Assembly (NCBI GenBank): GCA_023053545.1
Contig: JAKZAN010000134.1
Span: forward strand, 1-64,000
Source: Lepidurus packardi
Taxonomy: Eukaryota; Arthropoda; Branchiopoda; Notostraca; Triopsidae
DNA: 64,000 bases
Reading direction: 5' to 3'
The position numbers and the translations under genes are program-made. The notes beneath the pieces were generated by a model. That model was not told where the DNA came from and did not search any database. It worked only from the letters and a program-made list of their open reading frames with translations. This document shows, piece after piece, positions 46,771 to 59,325 of this stretch; positions within the stretch are counted from its first letter, which is position 1, and each line of letters begins with the position of its first letter.

Positions 46771-47313
46771 TCATTTGTTTTTAGTGTTCTTTCCTTGGAC
46801 TTCTTGCATCTTGCGATTCAAGAAGTCGTTGAATTCTTCTTTATTCATCACGGCTTCATTCGATCGGTACTTTATCTCCGGCAGCACTACTCCCGGGCTT
46901 CGGGTTGACTTTAGCCCTTCTGAAGATTGTTTCCTCGACCCCTAGGCATTCTCGTCGATCTGGACGATCGACCCTGTCTTAGCATATTGTCGAACTGCTC
47001 GCGTCTTCAGGTGGCTCGTCGTCTTTGGGGGGTGCTTCAGAGCCCCAGTCGACGAACTACGGATAAAGAAGTACTTCAGATATTTGTCGCGCGTGGAGTC
47101 GTAGTAGGGCAGTTTAGATTGGGACTCGTTGATGCAGTTGAGGACGAATCCCCTTTCTCTGATCTTTTTGAGGCTGCGCTTTTTCTTATGCTACTTAGGG
47201 GCTGTCTTGGGTGATTTGTTATGTTGAATGTTTTCCTTGTCCTGGACAGAGAGAGTGACTGACTGTTTGAGAGGCTTGAGAGGCTCGGGCTGGGGTTGTG
47301 CGGCAGAGTCCAT
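46771..47313 (-). CDS. Hypothetical basic protein, 180 aa
   Basis: Not recognised. One exon, MDSAAQPQPEPLKPLK at the start. A Lys/Arg block (KKKRSLKKIRERG, about 40-58) could be a nuclear signal. It is followed by FVLNCINESQSKLPYYD and YLKYFFIR, the only likely folded part, then Ser/Thr/Arg-rich sequence and a final helix (NKEEFNDFLNRKMQEVQ). A longer open frame on the same strand (47076-47399) ends in TGA within this gene and shows poorer codon bias, so it was not chosen. Confidence 0.62.
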
Positions 47314-47526
47314 GTGTTCTGATCGTAGTATTGGTCTTCAGAGTTATAATGCGATTTATAGTTATTTTCTTCTCTTTTCCTTTGCAGAAAGAATCTCACT
47401 TCAATAGCTGTCTGCTTCTTGTACTATATATATTGTATTCCAGAAATGTAAATCCCCTCAAAACCTGCGAAATAATTTCTTTTAATGATGATAGCTTATG
47501 CATCAGTTCAGCAGATTGCCGCTGTT

Positions 47527-48221
47527 TCAGTGTGCCTTCTTCTTGCGGCTCTTCTCTGCACCGCCGATCTTCGAGAACTTCACCTTTCCCAGTTCTTTTC
47601 TCGTAAGTTTCCAGTCACGGCTCAGGTCCATAACCCTGAAACATGCGCGTTCTTCTTCTCCGCTCTTCTTGTTCAGCGAGTTCATCAGGGTATATTCACT
47701 GTACCTGACCTCCTTATCATTGTTCAAATCGTAGGTCTCGAAGAACAGTTCAAGATCTTCAGACACATTAAAGGCTTTGAGGTTCTTGAGGGTGGTGAAT
47801 TGGGGAGTGGCTTCGCTGCAACCGACCAAAGCGCTCTTGACTATACTCTCCAATCATGTTAAGGAGGAAATAAATAAAGAAAAAGAGGATTACTGATCTT
47901 GGGAGTGAACTTCTGCTGCACATCCTTGACAGTGATCTTCTTGCCCATGGACATAAACTCTCTCAACACTCTGGTGTTGTCGTAGGCCTCACAAGGCTTG
48001 AAACTGGTGTATTCCTTTTTGGAAATGAGTCCGTCATTGTTCTTGTCGACGGCCCGGAAGAAGGTGAGCGAATCAGCTTTGGTGGCTATGAAGTAACAAT
48101 AACAGAATGTAATGTTGGTGTCGATACCTCTGATGTCGAGGAGGGTGCTGATGCTGAAGAAGTAGAAGAGGCACCCGACAGCGATGCCGAGGTACTTGCC
48201 GATGAGGTCTCCGACGCCCAT
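47527..48221 (-). CDS. Membrane-anchored EF-hand protein, 213 aa
   Basis: An N-terminal hydrophobic helix (IGKYLGIAVGCLFYFFSIST, about 7-26) anchors the protein. Two canonical EF-hand loops follow: DKNNDGLISKKE and, in exon 2, DLNNDKEVRYSE. A third, DLSRDWKLTRKE, has degenerate positions. A 53-nt intron (47841-47893) splits the gene in phase. The tail is Lys-rich (GGAEKSRKKKAH). Calcium binding by the first two loops is expected; location (ER, plasma membrane or alveoli) is unknown. It is the last gene before the right-hand telomere and is transcribed away from it. Confidence 0.78.
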
Positions 48222-48670
48222 GTGTGTGTTGGATATGTGGGTGTAAAGTGATTTTAATTGATTATTGGATACGAGCGTAGACCCATATTGGTGTGAGCAG
48301 AAGGGTGTATGGAGTTATAAGGGAGAGAAGAAATAAATAGGTAGAGGATGATAAAACGTACGTCAGTTTGAAATTCAGTCTGATGACAACACCGCTAACT
48401 GAACTTTGGGTTAACCCTACCATACAACATACTATCCAGTTTGACCTTAGCTTTTTCATTGTAGTTTCGAGCATATTTGCAAAGGTTCTCCTCAGCCAAT
48501 AAAAAATAAAGAGGGTGTTCTTATGCGTGGGTGTGCACCATGCATATTTCATAGGTATACATTTTTTATAACTGAGAAGGGTTTTAAATACCTTTGCCAT
48601 CGATAATTCGTGCGATTGGGTCGGATAAAAAAGTAGAACAATTGCTGGGAATAGTCGATGGTTGGAAAAG
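48222..48670. other. Right subtelomeric spacer
   Basis: About 450 bp between the EF-hand gene and the G-rich telomere. Apparent long frames here are extensions through the telomeric repeat (Pro/Thr or Gly/Trp repeats) and are not genes. A match to the Tetrahymena chromosome-breakage 15-mer was looked for by eye and not found. Confidence 0.5.
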
Positions 48671-48833
48671 TTGGGGTTGGGGTTGGGGGGGTTGGGGTTG
48701 GGGTTGGGGTTGGGGTTGGGGTTGGGGTTGGGGTTGGGGTTGGGGTTGGGGTTGGGGTTGGGGTTGGGGTTGGGGTTGGGGTTGGGGTTGGGGTTGCGGG
48801 TTGGGGTTGGGGTTGGGGTTGGGGTTGGGGTTG
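48671..48833. repeat. Internal telomere tract, (GGGGTT)n
   Basis: About 27 hexamers with two irregularities: a G7 run near 48,685 and one GCGGG near 48,797. The G-rich strand runs 5' to 3' rightwards, exactly as at a right-hand chromosome end, and complements the left (CCCCAA)n block. Unlike a telomere-telomere fusion, no C-rich block follows; unique sequence (CATTGGATACTAG) starts directly. Confidence 0.95.
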
Positions 48834-49025
48834 CATTGGATACTAGATCTGAATGTAGATCGGATTTGAGTGAGCCAGATCCGATATCTAGGGGCACTTG
48901 GTGCTCACTTACTATAAAATGTGCAACAGAGGAGAGCTAGACCACCCTCCAAACATTAAGGAAATCCAGCAGTGCCCATAACGAATATATAAATACATTC
49001 TGTTTATAAATATTCCATACCACTC

Positions 49026-49520
49026 ATGGACGAAGAAGACACCCCTATCTTTTATAATCCACGACCCGACTCTCGTTTCTACTAAAGGCCTTATCTTCAC
49101 TGTGAGAACTGTCAGAAAACCTCTTTCAAGTGCAGAAAGTGTCTCCACGACATGGCCTCTACCTTAGGCTCCCAACCTCCCCGCCCGCCCTCCCGAGCCG
49201 TCAGAACCGCCCATACCTCTCCTTCAGTCTCTTACTTCTTGAGAACAGTCCGGCAGGGCGCAGAAAGCAAAACAAGATCAGCAAGGAAGGACTATTAAGT
49301 GCAATACAGAGTTAAGAATAAGTACGAGTTATATCTGGAGGGGTGCATGGAGCGTCGAATTCTGCCAAGAGCCCAAACCGATGGGCAAAAGCATATGAAG
49401 AAGATCAACTACATAATCGAACCATCGTCGAAGCCAAAGTTCGAGAAATGGAACAAGAAAAGCTTCGATCGGATCAAACACACCCTGATGTACGGACTGG
49501 CCAAAGCAGGACACCTATGA
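49026..49520 (+). CDS. Small protein with CxxC pairs, 164 aa
   Basis: Not recognised as a family. After MDEEDTPIFYNPRPDS come two CxxC pairs, LHCENCQKTSFKCRKCLHD, a possible zinc ribbon. The middle is Ser/Pro/Arg-rich. The last 60 residues are Lys-rich and helical, ending with SFDRIKHTLMYGLAKAGHL. Another frame over the 3' part also looks protein-like (49343 on), but this frame has far better C/G-ending codons. It is the first gene right of the internal telomere. Confidence 0.62.
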
Positions 49521-49701
49521 GACGGCTATAATAGGCGTCGATAGGCCTTTCAGCCTATATTAAAATATACAGTTCTCAAGCTCTTTTCTCTGATATTTTT
49601 CTATTTCTATACATGGAAAATCGCATCAGTCTTCCATAATCAATTCAACGCCAAAATAACATATCGGAAAAAAATATCGACTTTATAAATCATTAACCCT
49701 C

Positions 49702-52700
49702 ATGAACTTCAAGCTTGAGGAAGCCACCCTCATTGTCGACCCCAAGGGCTTCCCCTTCTCCGCCCTTCAACTCCCCAATATACTCCCGCCAATCGACGAG
49801 ACTTAGCGATCCCTCGCCCACCTAAAAGACACCCTTCTTGACAATTGGGTTCTCTTCTAGCCATTAGACATCGTCAACCTCGATTTCGCTCTTGGCCGGC
49901 TCTTCAATTCGCTGTCCCATGCCGTCACCAGCTACAAATGCGCACTCACATGCAAGGATTATCAGTAGATCGCGCGCCTCTAAACAACGCTGAAAGAACT
50001 TCTGTCGATCATGGAAGATACCACAGAGAGATCTTTCTTCTATGAAATCACACTTAACCTCCAGAAAATATACGGTCACTTCGGATCAATAAACAACCTC
50101 TACTACCTTACTGATGACTTCGTCTTGCTGCGCCACCTCTCCGAAATCCAGCTGAGGTTCGTCCAATATAACAATAACGAACGCGTGCTCATCGAGGATC
50201 ATGCCAGCCTTAATGCTCTCCTGATCAAGTCAATCATCAACAAGGATAACAACCTGTTTTGGGATCCCCGTAGGCTGTTTTCTGCGCTCCCCGCCAGTCT
50301 GGAGTACGAAGTCAGTTCTGAAATTAAGATTGATTTGGTCGAGACCCTCAATAAGTACCCATCCACTACACCAACCTTCTCGATAATGGAGGATCTGAGC
50401 AAAACTCATCTACTCAATGAATAAGATAAGATCGGTTTGCATTTCAACCTCAGGCTTGCCAAGGCCTGTGGAAATGCAAGACAAAGTGCCATGTTCATAG
50501 AGATGAGCAAGAATCTCTATTTGTGCAAGGAGCAGGTCTACCCCCAGGAAAACCAGTATTGGGAGCAAATATACTCTAGCTGCATTCAGCTGAAAATCGA
50601 AGAAGCACACCCCGACATCCAGATCAACCAACGTCTAGCTTCTGCTTGCTCCAAGCCCGAATTAGTGAAGTACTTTAGGGCCAAACTCGAGCAGAACCCG
50701 TAAGACTCGCTTGAGTACTGGGAAAAATTACTGGTGAGTGCCAACTTCTACCAGAAGAACATCAGAGAAAATGCTGAGAAATCCGAGCTGGACCAGATCA
50801 TTCTGAGCATCATAATAAAAATCATGGAACACCCTAGATTCTGGGTCTGCTCTGAGGATATCATGGAGTTTTTAGAGGCAACTCACGAGCATAACGGCAG
50901 GATTCTTGACGTCATCTTCGACCCCTTCCGAAAATTCATCGACAGCCTTTTGATCGAGGAGGCCAAAGTCGACGATGTGTATAAGCTGGAGTGCAGCATG
51001 ATGCAATTCTTCAAGTTCTTCTTCGCCGCCCAGACCAACCAAACTACCCCTTATTTCCAGCAGCTCCTCAGCCCAGGTTTCTTCAAAAGGATCCGCAACT
51101 ACCTGTCATAGTGTAAAAACACTGCTTCCAACAACAAACAGTTGCGCATCGTCCACTTCTTCTTCAACCAGATGCTTTTCTTCGCGCAGTCGATTCCCAG
51201 CTTCGACCAGTATCTGATCAGCTGTATTGATGAGGTACTTTAAGACCTCACTTTGATCTTCGATTGGTTCTTTTCCAACAACATGCTGCTCTTCAAATTG
51301 AACTTCAAACTCATACAGAAATTGGCCAAGCCTGAATCGACCGAACAGAATGATCCCAAAATCATTGCCATTCAGAAGCTATTTTGGAGCATTATTGGCA
51401 AGTTCCTACTCTTCTGGGGACCCAGGAGCTACATCCAAGAGGATATCAGTGAACTGGCTGACAAGTATCCTCTGATTGTGCCTGAAATAGTCGCACTCCT
51501 GCCCAAGCTGTTCGAAACCAATTTGGTCGAACTCAGCCATCTAAAACGCATCCTCAGCGAGGAAAAGAAAAACTACTCTCCCAGTCAGCAAGAGTATGCC
51601 CAGTGCTGGCTCACCTTTTTGACCTTCAAGCACAACATGATCTTCAAACACTTACTCTACACTGTCAGTTTCCTCAAGGACTCCATTGCCCAAACTGAGC
51701 TCAAGTACCTCATCGATTCTGCTATCTACTACGCTTCTCCCTTCGTAACTCTGACCCATAGTTCCCTTATCCTCGATGAAATCGATCAACTTACTTCTCA
51801 CTATCCGATTGAAGTAGTTGAGTCCATTTTCTCGTATGTCAAAAAGGAGATTGCTGCCCTGAAAATAGAAAATCTCGAGGCTATTTCTGGGAAGCTAATT
51901 TGGTACAACTTCTGGCAATCAGACAGACGGCCATTCATTGAGAGTCTGGTCTGCACAAACGAATTGGACTACCACCAGTTCAAAATGTTGGGAAGTCTGC
52001 GTCGACTCGAGGTGTTCGCGAGTCTGTTCAGCAACTTACAGCAGAAGCTGAATGAGGATGCTAAAAACTCAATAGCTCCCATAAAAACATCCCACCATAT
52101 TCTCTATGCAAAGCTTGCCGATATCTACAAAAAACTAGGCCCAACTTTTGCTCGGGAAATCGTGGACAACTTCTACGCCAAACAGCAGTAGTTGAGTGCC
52201 ATCACATCAGACCCCACCCTCACTGCCTATGCATGCAAGAAGATCGCAGAACTCACTAAAATTAATCTGGTCAGAAACAACTCTTCACTCGGATTTGATA
52301 AAGCCCAACTCCTCCCAAACTTCGCTGTTGTCAATCTGTCCAAAAGTCTGGAGAGTTACTTCTAAACTGTGGATCCCAGCAAACATGAAGAAGCACTTAC
52401 CTAATAAGCCACCAATCCTTCATACTAATATTGTGCTGCTTCCCACGCAAGTAATTAGTACAAAGCTCTCACCTTAACAGTCGAGGCAATCCGCAGTCTC
52501 GAGTATTTCTGCGCCTGGAGCAGTGAGGCTGAAAAGATAGTCAAGAAAAATATTATGTTGCCTCTGAGTATCGAGTCGCTAGAGAAAATGAAGGTACGCT
52601 ACGATCAACTATCAAATATCGCAATGAGCATTGATACTAAAGACCCTTTTTTCTACAGACTGACTGAAGTACACATTCGGCAGATACGCCGGCATTTGGT

Positions 52701-55700
52701 GAGCTTCCTCTTGAGCGATCACTTCAAGATCTCCCAAGATTCGACTGAGGTTTATACCGGTTTCCAATAAAGGTCAGAGGCGCACTTTACTTTGTATAAG
52801 TCTATTCTCAAGTATATCTGGAGTGTGGTGGGATACTATGAGGATATCCACAGTCCCTTCATCGAGACTACACAGACATTCTTCTCAACATCTTTGCCCA
52901 ACAAAGAAAATTCAATGACTATTGTTTTGGGGCTCCTGGATATGTTCTTGTACTCGACATTTGAGCTTCAGACCAGAGTTAGGAGTGCTAGCATGGTGCA
53001 GTTAATCACCTTCTACTAGACTCTCTCGGGAAAACCCAAAGAAATCTTCAACTCCACTATTCTCTACTACTTCAAGATTCTTTTCCAGAAGTTTGTTCCG
53101 ATATTCGAAATACCCCAGGAGATCACGGAACTACTTGTAAAGTAAGAGCTAACAACTGAACAGTAGCTACTTCCCACCAGATACCCAGTGGACAACCTTC
53201 CTCATATCACTGCTTCCTGCACACAAGCCATGATCACTAATCTCATCGCTAGAGTCAACTTCTCTTCGCTCTCCGAGGGCATACTCAAGATATATGGCTC
53301 TGCTGGTGTTACGTTGCAGTACCTCTAGTACTTGATCAACCTGTCATATAATCTGATCGGTCACACTACTCTGCCTGAACATGATCTGGAAACCCTGGTC
53401 CTCGACGTCTTCGGTAACGTCCCTCTGCTCCTCAGCGATCTAAACTCAGACGATATCGATGTGCATATCGATCGGGTGCTACAACTCACGTATAACCTCT
53501 ACTCGATCCCTATCGATCTCAAAGAATCCAGCGCAGCACTGACGAAACTCCTCTTCATGTGTATCTTGCGCAAGCCAAAACTTGAAAACTTCCTCAAGCT
53601 GAGAAAGTTCGAGTCTTCCTTAAAGACCTTTAGGATGATTTCTGTATCATATGAAGCAGAACTAGCATAATCCTGTAAGTCTCACACGCACCTCCTAAAC
53701 TGCGTCTATCTTGGCGAAATCCTGCATACACGGCTTCTCAGATCAAACTGGCAGATGATTCTCGAGAATCACGAATAGTCTGAAGTACAGACATTGATCA
53801 ATAATCTGATGATCAGCCGCGAACCAACGCAAAGCCTTCTGTTCCTCAACAACTATCAGGTTTTCAGTCCTCAATTAGCGTAATTGCTGGACCAGTTCGT
53901 GTGCAAATACGATGCCTATATTGACAATCTGGACCGTTAATCCCTCAGTTTCTATATTTACTTCAAAGTAGCCATATCCCTTGCCTCCAAGTACCCTACG
54001 CTCACTGCCCAGCTATTGAACCATCCAGCCACTCCTTCCCAGTCGTTGTTCGATTTCATTTTTTCTCAAACAATGAAATTCACACACTTACTAGCTGTTT
54101 AGTTTACGTATGCTCTTGTGAAGGTCAACCCGGGATTCTGTCTTTCCAATAATAGTCTCACCCCTCTCAATGTGCTGCTGATGAGACGAATCATGTCGAC
54201 ACTTATGAATACCCTCGAAAGCTTCCAGCCTTCCTGCGATAATAACCTTATCCTCATAAATGTCCTAAAGACATGCGAGATTGTAGCAAAGAATTGTGAT
54301 AGATGGTATATGTCAGCGTACAAATCCGAACAACCTATGCCTCCCAATCCTGCCGTCACCCTCCAGCTTTTGGATAGACTTATCAACATTCTGCTTCGGC
54401 TGCTCACGAAAATCAACGATTCTACGATAGTGGAGTTAGTATTAGGACTCCTGAGCGTAGTTCTTTCCTGCCGATTGCGCAGAGTCAAGGTGGAAAGAAA
54501 CGTTGACTTACAGAACAACATGACCTACTATTTGAACAATTAGTTGGTGTCTCTATTGAGTGGGGAAAAATCCAATCAACCTTCACTCAAAGGCATCGCA
54601 AATCTTGAGATTGAGTAGACTATCGAACTTCCCGAAAGTCTCAACGTTGTTCCTCAAAAAAGATTATCTAAGGGAAAGTCAGAATTACCAGTCAACTGTT
54701 TCCTGAACTACAACTACACAATTTACTCCTGCCAGGAACAGGACCTTCTCAATAAGGAGTCTATTAAAATGGCTCACAAAATATCTTCTTTAGCTGAGGC
54801 AGCCCTCATAAATAGATGTGACTCCTATATCAACGAAACCCTCGCCAAAGACCTCGCTTCCATCCCAACGGAACCCTCATTTGAGTTCCACGTCCCTTAT
54901 GCCACAGCACCACCTCTATTGACAACCAATAGTCAGCCCTTGCCTTTGCAGCCTCTTGACATCCAGAACAGTCAGGACGATATCAGTCAAGAAAACTAGG
55001 AATATAAAAATATTGAGGAATAGCAATACTAGATGGAAGGTCTTATCCCAATGGAAGGGATAGGCTGTTCCAGTTTTGATGATCTCATGGTCGAGGATGG
55101 AATCATAGAGGAAGAAGACAACACTGAGACGGAGGCAGATCCCAATATGACAATGGAGGGGAGTGAAGGCCCCAAAGAGAAAAGCCTTCTGATTGAAGGG
55201 GATTCTGGACAGACAGCGTTGAAAAGGCTTGAAAAGCTAGACATTCTGGGCCGCATCGAAAGGGGAGAGGAGGTTGCTCATCTGCTCCAGTTCGTAGCAG
55301 ACGAGGATCTGCAAAAGCTTTCGAAGACAGCTGATGGAAAACTTCTTTTTGACATCGCTAAAGAGAGATCGGCTCGTGGCTTCAGTTTCGAAAATCACAA
55401 TCTGTCGATCCACTTCTCGATAGACTAACTGACCTAAATGCCACTGGAAAATGAGACTCGCTACATCAACTAGCTCTACCCAGGCTGCATACATAGTGAA
55501 GTAGTCAAGCTAATGTTCGAGGTTCCCAGCCTTTACCCAGTTCCCCTCATCGATCAGGATGTCCGATCCAAGATCATGCATTGTTGGATGCAATGTGAAG
55601 ATGAGTCTAGTAAAGCGTCGCTGACGAGCTGCATCGAATCTCTGTGTTTGAACAATGACAACCTGGTATTCTTTGCCCAGTACTTCTACTTCCTGCTCAA

Positions 55701-58230
55701 TCTAAAAACGAAGTAGGCTGTGAGCCTGAGTTCTGCCGGAAAGCTACCACATGTAACCAGCCTGAACAAGATTAAAAGTAGCTGTGGCCAATTGATATCA
55801 GTGCTTTTCGAGAAGAAGATAGGCTTGCCAATCTGGCTATTCGCAGAGTACAATCCAGCTCAGGTACACATCTAAAATCTACCTGCTTTCCGAGAGTTCG
55901 GGGAGATATCGACGTTACTGAAGAGAAAACAGAACATTGAGAGTGCTAACTCAAAGAAACTTATCGATCTCCTTATAGAAAACACAGCTGATCACTCATT
56001 CGATGGGGATTTCTCGGAAATCATACTCACCTTCAAGAACTATATAGAAAAAGTCGAAAGGCATTCTACTCTCAGGTATCCTCTTTATGCCTTGGAGGAA
56101 GGCAATTGGGAAGACTCTGAAGTCATTGAGAGGCTGGCCGAAGTGATCCTCAAACAGCAGAGACGCCTCAAAAACACTTATGCCTATAGCAACATAATGA
56201 AGGTGATGCTTCAATTATACCCCGTAGCCTACGAACCATTCATCTATGCACTGTTGAGAATAGCAGGAGACGAGTTAAAGAGCAGCGTTGAAGCCTGGAC
56301 GAAGGAGTTCAAGAAATTCCAAAGCCAAAACAAACAACTAATTTCCGATGATGGCATGACAAAAGTAGAAAGGATGGAAAAACTGGTGGACTCCATTCTG
56401 GTGCAGTTCAAGAAGCAAGAAGAAGGGAGTACGAGGATCGACTACTTGAAGTCTCTCCTAGCTGATCTCAGTTTGGACCTTGTCCCGTGGTTCAAGGAAT
56501 GGAGGTTCCAGGCTGAAAATAGAGAGGACATTTCCTCTTTTAGCAAAGCCAGGTTAGAACTCAAGAAAGCCCTTGAGTCTGCTAGGCACACCAGAAACTT
56601 CCAGGAGCATGAGAAACTTATTGAATAAACCAAAAGACACGATGCAGAGTTCAGTGGGTGGAAGGCCAAGTTCAAGACCGATTTCACTAACGAATACATT
56701 AAACCTATACACTAGACAGCCTCAGTCTCTCTGATCAAGGCATTCCAAGGCTCCATATCACTCATTTAAAGCTACAGACAGATTTTCTCCTGTAACATTT
56801 CCGAAGAAATCGAAGTCGCTTTGCCAGTCTACAAGCAACAGAGTCTCATCTGGAAGTGCATGCTGGCTTACTTCAATATCTTCAGCGAAGAGTAGTGCAT
56901 CACTTATCACAGCATGGCTAATTTATCAACGAAGTAAAACATCTGGTCCAAGACCTAACTGCATGGAGCTGGGTCAACTCCTGCAGATGTGCGTAGATCA
57001 AGCCGCAAGAAACTATCGATTCAACCACCATCTGCATTTGATATACAGAAATTAGTCAAGAAGTTATCCCCACACTCAGATCTAATCAGCCACTTTGTCA
57101 AGGATGGTAGCAAATTAATGAGAGCCCTAGTCAACCTTGGGAACACAGAGTTTAAGCTGAAGTACTTAAGAAGGAGAAAGCCAAACAGACCCGTCAAAGA
57201 GATTGAGGTAGATCGGAGCAAACTGTGGTTTGATACTATCCATCACATCGACGAGGACTTCATCACTAAAGAGATCAAAATAAAATTCAAGGGCGAAATC
57301 GGACTTGATTATGGAGGTCTGACACGTGAATGGCTGACTCTAGTTACCAAGGAACTCTTTGATCCCTATTACGGGTTGTTTGAGTTGAGCGCCAACAAAC
57401 GCACTATCCAGCCCTCGAAACACTCCTCTTTGGTGCCACACCATCTTATGCACTTCAAGAAGTTGGGAACCCTGGTCGGCAAATGTGTGGCCGAGGGTTG
57501 GAACATCGATATCAACTTTACAAAATCATTCTTGAAACACCTGCTGGGCAGTACACTCTATGTTAATGATCTGGAGGACATCGACCCGGATACCGCACGC
57601 TCTCTCATGTGGATTCTAGAGAATGAAGTTGATGAGTCCCTTGAAATCACTTTCAGCTATGAAGAGTAGTATCTAGGGGAAATCAGGACTATTGAACTCA
57701 TGGAAAACGGCAGGAACATCTACGTCAATGACTCTAACAAAAAGGACTACGTGAAAACTCTGTGCAAATCCAAAATGACTGATTCCATTCGTGCCCAGTC
57801 CAAATCCTTCATGGACGGCCTCGAATCTGTCGTGTCCTTTGACGCACTCAGATGTCTGAACTACAAGGAGCTGGGTCTGTATCTCTCAGGAATGCCCAAG
57901 ATTGATCTGTAGGAGATGCAGACGTACTGCAAGTACAACAACTACGACAAAAAAAGTGTCACTGTCCACATGTTCTGGGAGATCCTGTCCAAATTCGATG
58001 CTCAATAGATGGCGAACTTCTTGTTCTTCATGAGTGGGTCTTTCAAGGTGCCATACGGTGGGTTTAAGGAGTACCCCATAATTCTGAACAGGTGTATGGA
58101 CGTGAAGTACTTGCCTGTGGCCCACACTTGCTTCAACACAATCGACCTCCCTGACTACCAGAACGCTAGTGCACTGGAGGAGAAGCTGAGACTAGCAATC
58201 AGCGAGGGCAAAGGATTCAACGTGAGCTGA
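49702..58230 (+). CDS. Giant HECT-type E3 ubiquitin ligase (HUWE1/Tom1-like), 2,842 aa
   Basis: One uninterrupted frame of 8.5 kb with roughly 60 in-frame TAA/TAG codons and no TGA until 58228. The C-terminal HECT domain (about 2480-2842) has LDYGGLTREWLTLVTKELF, PHHLMHFKKLGTLVGKC, the LMWILENEV turn, ENGRNIYVNDSNKKDYVK, LYLSGMPKIDL, and the catalytic Cys2810 in VAHTCFNTIDLP, then GKGFNVS at the end. The end pattern and length match the HUWE1/Tom1/UPL1-2 group. The N-terminal 2,000 residues are helical repeats (armadillo-like DUF908/913 region in relatives). An acidic patch (EEEDNTETEADPN, about 1810) sits where HUWE1 has its acidic region. Three TAG codons in HECT (residues 2656, 2737, 2769) lie at positions acidic in relatives. 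Confidence 0.92.
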
Positions 58231-58436
58231 GGCCTAGGGCTGTTTGACTCTGCATGGTTGCATGGATTTAAACATAATATTTACTTCAAATATGTATGCA
58301 TGTTACTTTGATATCGATACTCTCTATAGACACAATCTGTATGCCTCTACACTGCCAGTTCGATAGCTAAAAATAATTGTGGGGTCAGACTTTATATTTT
58401 TATTGAATATTAGAAGAAGAGCTATAGGGTTTTAAT

Positions 58437-59219
58437 TCAGAGAGTAGGGGTCTCCTTTTTGTGGCGGGTAGCCTGCACGATCTCCAGTATTACTGCGATC
58501 ATCCCGAAAAAACTCACGTTCAGTTTGTTAATTCTCGTCCTCAGCAGAGCCTGCGGAATGTTGATTCTTTCCAGTGTCGGAAGCACGTCTCCGAATCTCA
58601 TCGCGAATTCGACTGCGATGTCCATCCTTTCCTCATCGATCCGGTTCAGCTCGATCATGAAACTCTTCGGCGTCATCCTATTCAACATCTTCTTCTTGAG
58701 CTCGTGCTACCTTTTGAAAGTCTCTCGCAGACTGGACATATTTTCAGAAAGGGCTCCTAGTAGAGATACCAGCAACAAACTAAATGCCGTCCTCCTGAGA
58801 ATTTTGTACCTCTTGTTTCCGATGATACTGAGGATGATGGCGATGTTGTCAAAAGCATAGAAGAGCGCTCTGCCCAGATGATTAGATAGTTTAGCGATTT
58901 GTTTGAATGTGATGCTGTTTCTGAGGTCCTAGCAGTCTTTGCGGATGAGCGGGAGGAATGAGACAGAGCATCCAAGTCTGTAGATACGGCGGTAGTAGAA
59001 CAGTTTTCGGTAGATATTGAACAGGGCATGAGTTTTCTAGTCCTGGCGTTCTCGTTCATAAACCCAGCAGAGGAAGAGCACAGCGTACATCGCTGCCTTA
59101 TAGAAGTGGTCTTTGAACCTTTAGAATACTCTGTAGACGGAGAAAAGAGAAGAAAAAGAGGATGGTATCGTATCGAGCTGTCTTGAAGGAGGCAGGCCAT
59201 TTTTCTAAGGGTGAGCCAT
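58437..59219 (-). CDS. PEX11: PEX11-like peroxisomal membrane protein, about 260 aa
   Basis: Peroxisome proliferation protein family. The core reads FKDHFYKAAMYAVLFLCW, FNIYRKLFYYRRIYRLG (family pattern RK..RLG), then a long helical part and KLNVSFFGMIAVILEIV as the C-terminal membrane segment. Peroxisomal PEX11 bends membranes through its N-terminal amphipathic helix. The start at MAHP (59219) is uncertain: the N-terminal 30 residues are Ser/Pro-rich, and an extra short intron or upstream exon may exist. The gene reads away from the tRNA-Leu gene 107 bp upstream. Confidence 0.6.
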
Positions 59220-59325
59220 TGCGAATAAAAGGAATAATAATATACAAATCTTAGAAAGTAGATCCATGGGGTGAGCAGGTGAGAAAGAGTAATATCTGAG
59301 AGATATGGGTTCAAGAGGTACGCAA

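Noticed and set aside
48594-48897. Open frames through the internal (GGGGTT)n tract (Gly/Trp, Gly/Val or Pro/Asn repeats).
   Set aside because: They are artefacts of the hexamer repeat and have no coding bias outside it.
48671-49025. Telomere-telomere fusion of two chromosomes.
   Set aside because: A fusion would show G4T2 directly followed by C4A2. Only the G-rich block is present.
48600-49030. Tetrahymena-type chromosome breakage sequence beside the internal telomere.
   Set aside because: I found no match by eye on either strand; a motif search would settle it.
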